Positions 1 through 6,713 of a stretch of DNA of 9,864 nt are shown piece by piece. Positions within the stretch are counted from its first letter, which is position 1; every line of letters starts with the position of its first letter. A program made the position numbers and the translations under genes. The stretch lies in assembly GCA_050942745.1 (NCBI GenBank), contig JBMNNX010000251.1:1-9864 (forward strand), read 5' to 3'. Under the pieces are notes generated by a model that searched no databases, was not told the origin of the DNA, and saw nothing but the letters and a program-made list of their open reading frames with translations. The DNA comes from UBA10939 sp050942745. Its GTDB lineage: Bacteria > Myxococcota > Myxococcia > Myxococcales > UBA5297.

Positions 1-1
1 C

Positions 2-637
2 GTCCTCGCCCTGTGCGGTTGCGAGTCGATGCGCGTCCCGCCGCGCGTCGGGCCGCCCGCGCCGCGGGTCGCCGACGATGAGGCCGAGGAGCGGTACGCG
101 CAGGTCCTCGCGCGCTGGACTCGGCGCGCGGAGGTCTACGATGGCTTCGACAGCCTCGCCTTCTTCGCGGTCACCTTCCTGTCGATGGAGTTCCGCATCG
201 AGAAGGTCGCGCGGCTCGCGCTCTTCCAGGCGATGCCCGAGGCCGAGGCGCAGGCGATGCTCGAGGTCGAGCGCGCCCAGCACGAGGCGAGCCACGAGTT
301 CCTGCTCGGCGTCCACGCGAACGAGCGGCGCTTCGACGACTTCGCCAGCAGCGACAGCATCTGGCGGGTCGCCATCGTCACCGAGCGCGGCGAGGCGCTG
401 CCCGCCTCGCTCGTGCGCCTGCGCAAGGCGGACCCGAAGATGCGCGCGCTCTACCCCTACCTCGAGTCGTTCTGGACCGCGTATCTCGTTAGGTTCCCGC
501 GCACCTTCCCGGACGGCACGCCGGTGCTGCCCGAGAACGGCAAGTTCACGCTGCGCTTCTCGAGCACCATCGGCAAGGCCGACCTCGTCTTCGACCTCGA
601 CGCGCCCGGCGCGGGCGGCGAGAGGGCCCGCCCCTGA
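2..637 (+). CDS. Putative lipoprotein of unknown function, 5' partial
   Basis: The frame is open from the left edge and ends at TGA 635-637, so the true start lies outside the window. The first visible residues read VLALCGCES. This looks like the end of a lipoprotein signal peptide with an L-C-G-C lipobox, the second Cys (bases 20-22) being the likely lipidated residue. The ATG at 29 lies just after that Cys and is therefore unlikely to be the start. The mature part (about 205 residues) has a Pro/Arg-rich linker, then a helical-looking segment beginning RWTRRAEVYDGFDSLAFFAV with many charged residues. A short beta-like C-terminal stretch (KFTLRFSSTIGKADLVFDLD) follows. I recognise no named domain. 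Only 24 bases separate its stop from the CTG candidate start of the next gene, so the two may be co-transcribed. A lipid-anchored envelope location is inferred from the lipobox alone. Confidence 0.75.
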   Translation, partial: VLALCGCESMRVPPRVGPPAPRVADDEAEERYAQVLARWTRRAEVYDGFDSLAFFAVTFLSMEFRIEKVARLALFQAMPEAEAQAMLEVERAQHEASHEFLLGVHANERRFDDFASSDSIWRVAIVTERGEALPASLVRLRKADPKMRALYPYLESFWTAYLVRFPRTFPDGTPVLPENGKFTLRFSSTIGKADLVFDLDAPGAGGERARP

Positions 638-650
638 GCGCGCGGCGCGT

Positions 651-664
651 GGAGGTGAACCCTG
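651..664 (+). promoter_or_regulatory. Shine-Dalgarno placed for a CTG start at 662
   Basis: GGAGGTG (651-657) is an excellent ribosome-binding sequence. The reading frame of the downstream transporter gene has a TGA at 656-658 and contains no ATG or TTG before the GTG at 686. That GTG lies about 30 bases from the GGAGG core, too far for normal use. The in-frame CTG at 662-664 lies 6 bases after GGAGG, the ideal distance, and would add eight residues (M)AAKWSYG before the GTG-encoded residue. CTG initiation is rare but known in bacteria. The choice between 662 and 686 is inferred from spacing alone. Confidence 0.5.
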
Positions 665-685
665 GCTGCGAAGTGGTCGTACGGC

Positions 686-3600
686 GTGACGAGGCGAGGC
701 CTCGCGGACGCGGCGGCGCGCTTGCTCGCGCTGCAGGAGGGTGAAGCGCGCCAGATAGCGCCGGCGGCGGCCTTCCAGCTCTGCTTCGTCGCCGGCACCG
801 CGCTGCTCAAGGCCTCGGCCAACGCGCTCGTCGTCGCGCGCTTCGAGGCCGCGGCGCTGCCGTGGCTCTACATAGCCGCCGCGATCTTCACCGGCCTGTT
901 CGCGGTCATCGACGGCACGCTGCGCAAGACGACCGCGCCGCCGCGCGGCTCGCTCGCGCTCGCCGCGCTGCTCACCTGCGCGCTCGCCGCGGGCGCCTGG
1001 CTCGGGGCGCTCCCGGCGGTCGCGGCGCTCTACGTCTTCGCCGAGGCCTACGCCACCGTCACCTCGGTGCGCTTCTGGGCCGCGCTCGGCGAGAGGTTCG
1101 ACGCGCGCGCGAGCAAGCGGCTCTTCGGCGTGGTCGGCGGCTTCGGGATGGGTGGCTCGGTCATCGGAGGCATGCTCGGCGGCTTCGGGGCCGTCGTCGG
1201 GGCGATCCCGCTGCTCGCGCTCCCGGTGCTCTCGATGCTCGGGTGCGCGGCGCTCGGGATGATCCTCGCCCGGCGCTCGTCGGCCTCGGCGGGCGGGGCG
1301 CGGACGATCTCGGTCTTCGAGATGCGGGCGGTCTCCGAGCCGATCCGCAGGGCCATCTTGGAAGGGGGCGAGGCGCTGCGCTTCCTGCGCGACAACGCCT
1401 TCACCCGCGCGCTCGCCGTGCTCGCCGCGCTCGCCGCGGTGCTCACCGTCGTCGCCGACTACCTGTTCCGAGTCAGCGCCCAGGGCGTGCTCGACGAGGA
1501 TCGCCTCGCGGCCTTCTTCGGCGCGAGCAGCTTCGCGGTCGGCCTGCTGGCGATGCTCTTCCAACTCTTCCTGTCCGGCCGCGTGCTCGCGCGCTGGGGC
1601 ATCTTCCGCTACCTCGCCATCGCGCCGGTCGGCACGGCCGGGCTGGCGGCGCTGTGCGCGATTCAGCCCGGGCTCGCGCCCGCGTTCCTGCTCAAGGTGC
1701 TCGAGAACCTCGGGGCGCTGTCGCTGCAGCCGACCGGCATGCAGCTCCTCTACGGGCCTTTGCCCGACAAGGCGCGCATCTCGGCGCGCGCTTTCATCGA
1801 CGGCCTGGTGAAGAAGGGCGGGGCGGCGCTCGGCGGCCTCGCGCTGCTCGTCGTCAGCCCGTGGCTGGGGCGCGCCGGGCTGGCGGTCGCGGTCGTCGCG
1901 GTCTCGCTCCTCGTGCTCGGCATGCTCGTGCTCGTCAAGCGCCGCTACGTCGCCACCATCGACAAGCGCCTGACCCGCGCGCGCTGGGACGAGGGGCTCG
2001 AGATGGACGCCGAGGCGCGCTCGCTGCTCCTCAAGTCGTTGGAGGACCGCGATCCCGCGCGCGTCCTGCTCGCGGTCGACCTGCTGGCCGCGGACCGCTC
2101 GGCGAACATCCGGCCCTGGGTGCCCATACTCCTGTCGCACCCGAGCGAGCGGGTCCGGGAGCGCGGCGTGCGCCTCGCTCTCGAGCTGGGCGCGCGCGAG
2201 CTGGTGCCCAGGCTGCGCGCCATCGCGATGCGCGACGTGCGCCGGCCGCGCGACGAAGCGGTGCTCGCCCTGGCCCGGCTCGACGAGCAGGCCGCCGAGT
2301 TCCTCGCCCCGATGCTCGAGGCGAAGGATCCGGGCCTCCGCGGCGCGGCGGTCGCCGCGCTCGCGCGAATCGAGCACGAGCGGGGCGAGGCGTCCGGGCC
2401 GGCGTCGCGGGCGCTCGAGCGCATGCTCGCGCAGAGCGGAGGATCGGTCGCCGAGCGCCGGGAGCTGGCCAAGCTGCTCGGGAGGATGCGCGGGACGCGC
2501 TTCGCGAAGGAGATCGATCCGCTGCTCGACGACCCCGACCCGTCGGTGCGCCGGATAGCGCTCGCGTCGGCCGCCGAGTGCGGCCGCTACGATCTCGCCC
2601 CGCGGATGATCGAGGCGCTCGCCGAGCGCGAGGTGCGGCGGGCGGCGCGCGAGGCGCTCGCGTCAATGGGCGACCGGATCGCCGGCCTGCTCGAGGAGGC
2701 GCTCAACGACAAGCGGCGCCCGGCGCGGGTGCGCTACGAGCTTCCCCGGCTGTTGCGCTACTTGGGCACCGAGCGCGCGGTCCACATCCTGCTGTTCTCG
2801 AATATCGAGGACGACCCGTTCCTGCGCCATCGCATCGCGGTGGCGCTCTCGCGGCTGCGCCGCGCGCGCGAGGATCTCCCGTTCGACGCTGCGCGCACGC
2901 GCGAGGCGACGCTGCGGCGCGTGGACGCCTACCTCTACTACCTGCCCATCTTCCGCGACCTGCAGCGAGCGCTCGGCGAGGGCGCCATCCTCGTGCGCGC
3001 GCTGGGCGACCGGCTCGATCAGAACGTGGAGATCATCTTCCGGCTGCTCGGGCTGGTTCACCCGCAGCGCACGATGCTCAACATCCACAACAGGCTGCTG
3101 GCCGAGGACCCGCGCGAGCGGGCCTACGCGTTGGAGCTGTTCGACAACCTCGTGGACGAGGGCATCCGCGAGCGCGTCGTGCCGGTGCTGGAGCGCCATC
3201 ACCGGCTGCCGGGCGGGCAGGGCGTGGTCGAGCGGGCGCCTGCGCGGCTTCTCGAGCTCGCGGTGTCGCGGGACGCGGTGCTGCGCGCCTGCGCGATTTA
3301 CACGCTGCGGCGAAGGGCGCCCGAGGCCGCGGCGCTCCAGATCATCGAGGAGGGCACGGTGAGCGAGACGGTGATGGAGAAGGTCTTCCTGCTCGAGGGC
3401 GTCGGCATCTTCGAGCACTGCAGCGTTGACGACCTGGCCGCGCTCGCCGCCATCGCGCACGAGCGGCGCTTCCAGGCGGGCAAGGTCATCTACCGCGAGA
3501 ACGATCCGGGCGACGCGCTCTACGTCGTCATCGACGGCCGGGTCGCAGTGGAGAAGGACGGCAAGACCATCCTCGAGATGACGGCGAAGGAGGCCTTCGG

Positions 3601-3838
3601 CGAGGCCTCGCTGCTCGACGGGGCGCCGAGGCCGGCCGGCGCGCGCGCGCTGGCCGACACGCGGGCCCTGGCCATCGACCGGCAGGACTTCCTCGACCTC
3701 GTCTCCGACAGGCCCGAGCTGCTCAAGGGCCTGTTCGGCGCGCTGACCCGGCAGCTTCGGCTGGTCCTGGAGATGGCGTCGGCCGGACGCATCACCCCTC
3801 CCAAGGCCGAGGCGCAGGAGACGAAAGCGGCGGGGTAG
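686..3838 (+). CDS. NTT/MFS-like transporter fused to HEAT repeats and a cNMP-binding domain
   Basis: The protein has 1,050 residues from GTG 686, or 1,058 if it starts at CTG 662, which fits the Shine-Dalgarno better. Residues about 25-420 contain some twelve hydrophobic segments. They carry signatures I associate with ATP:ADP antiporter-like (NTT/TLC) proteins, such as an RFWAALGERFDARASKRLFG stretch near 130-148 and LLYGPLPDKARISARAFIDG near 356-375. Residues about 445-880 form a HEAT-like solenoid with recurring D-P-x-x-R-x-x-A-x-x-A-L units, for example AKDPGLRGAAVAALARIE and DPDPSVRRIALASAAECG. Residues about 905-1030 are a cyclic-nucleotide-binding domain. Its phosphate-binding cassette (FGEASLLDGAPRPAGARA, near 968-985) keeps the Glu and the Arg expected to hold the cyclic phosphate and ribose. 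The likely reading is a membrane transporter or transporter-derived sensor gated by a cytosolic cNMP switch through the solenoid. The substrate is unknown, and nucleotide transport should not be assumed. The lipoprotein gene lies directly upstream on the same strand. Confidence 0.85.
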   Translation: MTRRGLADAAARLLALQEGEARQIAPAAAFQLCFVAGTALLKASANALVVARFEAAALPWLYIAAAIFTGLFAVIDGTLRKTTAPPRGSLALAALLTCALAAGAWLGALPAVAALYVFAEAYATVTSVRFWAALGERFDARASKRLFGVVGGFGMGGSVIGGMLGGFGAVVGAIPLLALPVLSMLGCAALGMILARRSSASAGGARTISVFEMRAVSEPIRRAILEGGEALRFLRDNAFTRALAVLAALAAVLTVVADYLFRVSAQGVLDEDRLAAFFGASSFAVGLLAMLFQLFLSGRVLARWGIFRYLAIAPVGTAGLAALCAIQPGLAPAFLLKVLENLGALSLQPTGMQLLYGPLPDKARISARAFIDGLVKKGGAALGGLALLVVSPWLGRAGLAVAVVAVSLLVLGMLVLVKRRYVATIDKRLTRARWDEGLEMDAEARSLLLKSLEDRDPARVLLAVDLLAADRSANIRPWVPILLSHPSERVRERGVRLALELGARELVPRLRAIAMRDVRRPRDEAVLALARLDEQAAEFLAPMLEAKDPGLRGAAVAALARIEHERGEASGPASRALERMLAQSGGSVAERRELAKLLGRMRGTRFAKEIDPLLDDPDPSVRRIALASAAECGRYDLAPRMIEALAEREVRRAAREALASMGDRIAGLLEEALNDKRRPARVRYELPRLLRYLGTERAVHILLFSNIEDDPFLRHRIAVALSRLRRAREDLPFDAARTREATLRRVDAYLYYLPIFRDLQRALGEGAILVRALGDRLDQNVEIIFRLLGLVHPQRTMLNIHNRLLAEDPRERAYALELFDNLVDEGIRERVVPVLERHHRLPGGQGVVERAPARLLELAVSRDAVLRACAIYTLRRRAPEAAALQIIEEGTVSETVMEKVFLLEGVGIFEHCSVDDLAALAAIAHERRFQAGKVIYRENDPGDALYVVIDGRVAVEKDGKTILEMTAKEAFGEASLLDGAPRPAGARALADTRALAIDRQDFLDLVSDRPELLKGLFGALTRQLRLVLEMASAGRITPPKAEAQETKAAG

Positions 3839-4202
3839 GAGTACCCCCGAGGTTGGCGAAAAAGGGCAGGGATTTCCGTGGATTGAAAAAGGCCAGGAAA
3901 GGTGCCTGCGAGGCTCTGCCTGGCCTTCTGGTGGCCGATCGGAGGTCCAGCCCTATTTACCTAAGCCTGGCCGCCCGAAATGCGCCCTTGGGCCGGTTTT
4001 GTGGCCCTGGGGGCCGATACGGCCGCTCGAGGCCGCGAAACCGGGCCTGGGCGCGCCGAGCAGGCGCGGCGGGGCGCCCGGACGGGGGCGAGCGCCTGCG
4101 CCTTGGCTAGCCAGCGCTGCCCCGACCGGTTCGAGCGCAGGCGGCAGCACCGAGCCAGGCCGAGGCCCGCCGGAAACGAGAGGCGGCGCGCGCGGCGGCG
4201 AC
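3839..4202. other. Gene-free convergent intergenic region
   Basis: This 364-base gap separates the 3' ends of the transporter gene (+) and nadB (-). Open frames here are short, run into antisense nadB, and have no ribosome-binding site or recognisable protein, so I call no gene. It holds the terminator-like hairpin at 3885-3927. It also holds several GC-rich self-complementary bits, such as CGCGCC-GAGCA-GGCGCG near 4048-4064 and the 10-base palindrome TGGCTAGCCA at 4104-4113. The sequence GAAAAAGGGCAGG (3858-3870) recurs as GAAAAAGGCCAGG (3885-3897), differing at one base. Confidence 0.7.
3885..3927 (-). terminator. Rho-independent terminator candidate for nadB strand
   Basis: Read on the minus strand, AAGGCCAGG (3927-3919) pairs perfectly over 9 bases with CCTGGCCTT (3897-3889). 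The stem encloses an inner GCCT/AGGC hairpin, and the transcript then runs into a five-T tract ending at 3886. On the plus strand the same hairpin is followed by CTGG rather than T, so it fits the minus strand better. It lies about 275 bases beyond the nadB stop, implying a long nadB 3' UTR. It may also help halt transcription from the convergent transporter gene. Confidence 0.55.
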
Positions 4203-5801
4203 CTACAGCGGGTGCTCGAGCTCGGCGCGGGTGACCACCGTGTCGGTGAGCCAGCGCGAGTCGTCGCGCTCCGGGTAGTCGAGCGTGTAGTGCAGGCCGC
4301 GGCTTTCGCGGCGCCGCAGGGCGCACTCGACGATGAGCTTGGCGACGTCGGCGATGTTGCGCAGCTCGAGGATGTCGCCGGTGACCGTGAAGCGCCAATA
4401 GAACTCGCGGATCTCCTCGCGCAGCAGGTCCAGGCGCCTTCGCGCCCTCGTCAGGCGCTTGTCGGTGCGCACGATGCCCACGTAGTTCCACATCAGCCGG
4501 CGCACCTCGTCCCAGTTGTGCGAGACGACCACGCTCTCGTCCGAGTCAACCGCGCGGCCCGGATCCCACGGCGGCGGCGTCTCGAAGGCCGGAGCCTCGG
4601 CGAGCAGGCCCTTGGCGTACTCGGCCGCGCGCCCGCCCCAGACGACGCCCTCGAGCAGCGAGTTGGAGGCGAGCCGGTTGGCGCCGTGTACGCCGGTACA
4701 CGAGACCTCGCCTGCGGCCAGCAGGTGCGGCACGCTCGTCTGCGCCACGAGATCGACCGCGACCCCGCCGCACATGTAGTGGGCGGCCGGAACCACCGGG
4801 ATCGGCTGCGAGGTCATGTCGATGCCGAACTCCTTGCAGGTCGCGTAGATGTTCGGGAAGCGCTCGATGAGGAAGGCCTTGGGAAGGTGCGTCATGTCGA
4901 GCAGCACCGAGTCGTCGCCGGTGCGCTTCATCTCCGCGTCGATGGCCCGGGCGACCACGTCGCGCGGGGCGAGCGCGCCGAGCGGGTGGTAGCGCTCCAT
5001 GAAGGTCTGCCCGTTGCGCAGCCGCAGGATGCCGCCCTCGCCGCGCAGCGCCTCGCTGATGAGAAAGCTCTTGGCATGCGGGTGGTAAAGGCAGGTCGGG
5101 TGGAACTGGTAAAACTCCATGTTGGCGATGCGCGCCCCGGCCCGATAGGCCATCGCCACCCCGTCGCCGGTCGCGACGTCGGGGTTGGAGGTGTACAGGT
5201 AGACCTTCCCGGCCCCGCCGGTCGCCAGCAGGGTCACCTTCGCCAGAAAGGTGTCGATGCGGCCGTCCTCGCGAAGGACGTAGGCCCCGAGGCATCGGTC
5301 GGAATCCGAGCGGCCGATCTTGCGTTCGGTAATCAGGTCCACCGCGATGCTGCAGGGGAAGAAGGCGATGTTCGGCTCGTCCTCACAGGCTGCGAGCAGC
5401 GCACGCTCGATCTCCCGCCCGGTCATGTCCGAGGCGTGGGCGACCCGGCGCATCGAGTGTCCGCCTTCGCGGGTGAGGTCGAGGATGCCGTTGCGTTGGG
5501 TGAAGGCGACCCCGTACTGCTGCAGCTCGGCGATGCGCGAAGGGCCCTCGCGCACGCACACCTCGACCGCCTCCCGCCGGCACAGGCCCGCCCCGGCGTT
5601 GAGGGTGTCCGCGATATGAGCGTCGAACGAATCTTCGCTCGAGAGCACCGAGGCGATGCCGCCTTGGGCGTAGTTGGTCGCACCCTCGCTCGTGGCTCGC
5701 TTGGTGAGCACGGCAACGGTCCCATGCCTGGAGGCCTTGAGTGCGAAGAACAGACCGGCAGCGCCCCCGCCGAGAACCAGGAAATCGAACCGTTCGAGAA
5801 T
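4203..5801 (-). CDS. nadB: L-aspartate oxidase (quinolinate synthase subunit B)
   Basis: NadB oxidises L-aspartate to iminoaspartate with FAD. NadA then condenses this with dihydroxyacetone phosphate to quinolinate in de novo NAD synthesis. The enzyme is cytosolic. From ATT 5801 the protein has 532 residues, close to the E. coli enzyme (540). It begins with the FAD dinucleotide-binding loop GGGAAG (residues 11-16), followed by YAQGGIA (44-50), the FHPT motif (His234), APRDVVARAID (Arg280), HYMCGG (His341) and GANRLASNSLLEG (Arg376). From memory these match E. coli His244, Arg290, His351 and Arg386 with a constant offset of ten. Ser249 sits where E. coli has Thr259. The C-terminal helical domain ends in the typical ESRGLHYTLDYP. 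A GTG at 5711 would remove the whole FAD-binding strand and loop, so it is not the start. No nadA or nadC is visible in the window. Confidence 0.95.
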   Translation of the reverse strand: MLERFDFLVLGGGAAGLFFALKASRHGTVAVLTKRATSEGATNYAQGGIASVLSSEDSFDAHIADTLNAGAGLCRREAVEVCVREGPSRIAELQQYGVAFTQRNGILDLTREGGHSMRRVAHASDMTGREIERALLAACEDEPNIAFFPCSIAVDLITERKIGRSDSDRCLGAYVLREDGRIDTFLAKVTLLATGGAGKVYLYTSNPDVATGDGVAMAYRAGARIANMEFYQFHPTCLYHPHAKSFLISEALRGEGGILRLRNGQTFMERYHPLGALAPRDVVARAIDAEMKRTGDDSVLLDMTHLPKAFLIERFPNIYATCKEFGIDMTSQPIPVVPAAHYMCGGVAVDLVAQTSVPHLLAAGEVSCTGVHGANRLASNSLLEGVVWGGRAAEYAKGLLAEAPAFETPPPWDPGRAVDSDESVVVSHNWDEVRRLMWNYVGIVRTDKRLTRARRRLDLLREEIREFYWRFTVTGDILELRNIADVAKLIVECALRRRESRGLHYTLDYPERDDSRWLTDTVVTRAELEHPL

Positions 5802-5812
5802 GGCGCACCTCC
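5799..5812 (-). promoter_or_regulatory. Shine-Dalgarno and ATT start codon of nadB
   Basis: On the minus strand GGAGGTG (5812-5806) is followed after CGCC by ATT (5801-5799), then CTC GAA CGG and the FAD-binding sequence. Upstream in frame is a TAG at 5843-5841. Between that stop and the FAD motif there is no ATG, GTG or TTG. ATT is therefore the only plausible initiator, as in E. coli infC and pcnB, unless a base in the assembly is wrong. Confidence 0.8.
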
Positions 5813-5837
5813 GGGGATGAGCTTTGTTAAGCGGGCG

Positions 5838-5843
5838 ATTCTA
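5838..5843 (-). promoter_or_regulatory. Possible -10 element for nadB (TAGAAT)
   Basis: TAGAAT on the minus strand matches the sigma-70 -10 consensus at five of six bases and lies 36 bases upstream of the ATT start. The hexamer at the usual -35 distance (TAGCCT, 5866-5861) is poor, so this may be an activated or weak promoter. The same TAG is the in-frame stop that bounds the nadB N-terminus. Confidence 0.3.
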
Positions 5844-5956
5844 GGAGCTTTGGTTTGCTTAGGCTACGAGCACGAGGACGCGGTCGCAGAGCGAGCGTCC
5901 GGGCAGCCGGCGGGAAGCAGGCAGAGCGACCGAAGGCCTGGAATTTCGGGAAGATC

Positions 5957-5986
5957 TTGCGGCCTCGAGAGAGCCGCTGTTAGACT
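5957..5986 (+). promoter_or_regulatory. Candidate sigma-70 promoter of the transglycosylase gene
   Basis: TTGCGG (5957-5962) and TAGACT (5981-5986) are separated by 18 bases, and a TG one base before the -10 makes it an extended -10 (TGTTAGACT). The predicted start near 5993 would leave a leader of about 43 bases before ATG 6036. Confidence 0.4.
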
Positions 5987-6035
5987 CGCCCGGCCCTGGC
6001 TCCTGGCGGCAGGGCTGGGCGACGGCCGAGCGACA

Positions 6036-6674
6036 ATGTCCGACAAATCAACAAAGACGGCCCTCGTCGCCGCCGTGGTTGCCCTGGTCCTTGGGGCGGC
6101 CGGCGCCGCGCGCGCCGAGCGCATCTACCGCTACGTCGATGACGACGGGGTGACCGTCATCACCAACGTGCCGCCTGGCAGCACGCGCTCGCGCGGCCTG
6201 AGGATGAAGGAGAAAGAGGGCCTGGTGCGCGTCACGGCCGCCCCGCAGCCGAGCTTCAAGGCGCGCAGCCTTCCGCCCGAGTACGCCGCTTGGATCGACG
6301 AGGCCTGCGCGCTCTACCGCATTCCCGTCGCGCTCGCCCGGGCGATCATGGCCGCCGAGTCCAACTTCAATCCCGACGCGGTCTCGCACGCCGGGGCCCA
6401 GGGCCTGATGCAGCTCATGCCCCAGACCGCCGCGGAGATGTTCGTCGAGGACCCGTTCGACCCCAAGCAGAACATCTTCGGCGGGGTGCGCTATCTGAGG
6501 GTGCTCGCCAACGAGTTCAACGGCGAGATGATCAAGATGATCGCCGGCTACAACGCCGGGCCCAACGCGGTGAAGCGGGCCGGCGGCGTCCCCAACATCC
6601 CCGAGACGCAGGAGTACGTGCGGCGCGTTTTGCGGCTCTACTACAGCTATAAGAATGAGGGAGCCGGCCGCTAG
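6036..6674 (+). CDS. Secreted lytic transglycosylase, DUF4124 + SLT domains
   Basis: Lytic transglycosylases cleave the MurNAc-GlcNAc bond of peptidoglycan without water, leaving 1,6-anhydro ends. The 212-residue product starts MSDKSTKTAL with a hydrophobic stretch to ARA|E, a good signal peptide cut after residue 27, so it should act in the periplasm. Residues 28-50 (ERIYRYVDDDGVTVITNVPP) match DUF4124, a small domain often placed before SLT domains. Residues about 83-206 are a full SLT (lysozyme-like) domain: catalytic Glu108 in AAESNFNP, GLMQLMP at 123-129 and AGYNAGPNAV at 170-179. It is a compact, complete enzyme. ATG 6036 was chosen because it starts the signal peptide, although no strong Shine-Dalgarno precedes it. 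The TPR-AIM24 gene begins 39 bases after the stop, on the same strand. Confidence 0.92.
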   Translation: MSDKSTKTALVAAVVALVLGAAGAARAERIYRYVDDDGVTVITNVPPGSTRSRGLRMKEKEGLVRVTAAPQPSFKARSLPPEYAAWIDEACALYRIPVALARAIMAAESNFNPDAVSHAGAQGLMQLMPQTAAEMFVEDPFDPKQNIFGGVRYLRVLANEFNGEMIKMIAGYNAGPNAVKRAGGVPNIPETQEYVRRVLRLYYSYKNEGAGR

Positions 6675-6694
6675 CGCGAGCGCCGCTCCCTTTT
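6659..6694 (+). terminator. Possible terminator hairpin overlapping the transglycosylase stop
   Basis: GGGAGC (6659-6664) pairs with GCTCCC (6685-6690). Allowing two single-C bulges (6665 and 6669), the stem continues as GGC/GCC and GCT/AGC around a six-base loop, giving 12 pairs followed by TTTT (6691-6694). The stop codon lies inside the hairpin. The T tract is short, so it may only attenuate read-through into the TPR-AIM24 gene. Confidence 0.4.
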
Positions 6695-6713
6695 CGACGA
6701 GTGAGGCAGCGTC

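Larger units (their letters stand above)
5802..6035. other. Divergent intergenic region between nadB and the transglycosylase gene
   Basis: This 234-base gap should hold promoters for both directions; candidates are listed separately. I see no strong operator-like palindrome and no recognisable NAD-repressor site. The long plus-strand frame that crosses this gap is open only because of GC bias and does not extend the transglycosylase: a signal peptide begins at ATG 6036. Confidence 0.6.

Noticed and set aside
862..3429. An 855-codon frame overlapping the transporter gene in another phase
   Set aside because: Its Arg/Ala-rich composition is that of an out-of-phase shadow; the 686-3838 frame carries recognisable domains.
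3999..6035. A plus-strand open frame of about 2 kb antisense to nadB, continuous with the transglycosylase frame
   Set aside because: It is open because of GC bias opposite a real gene; its translation resembles no protein and the transglycosylase has its own signal peptide starting at 6036.
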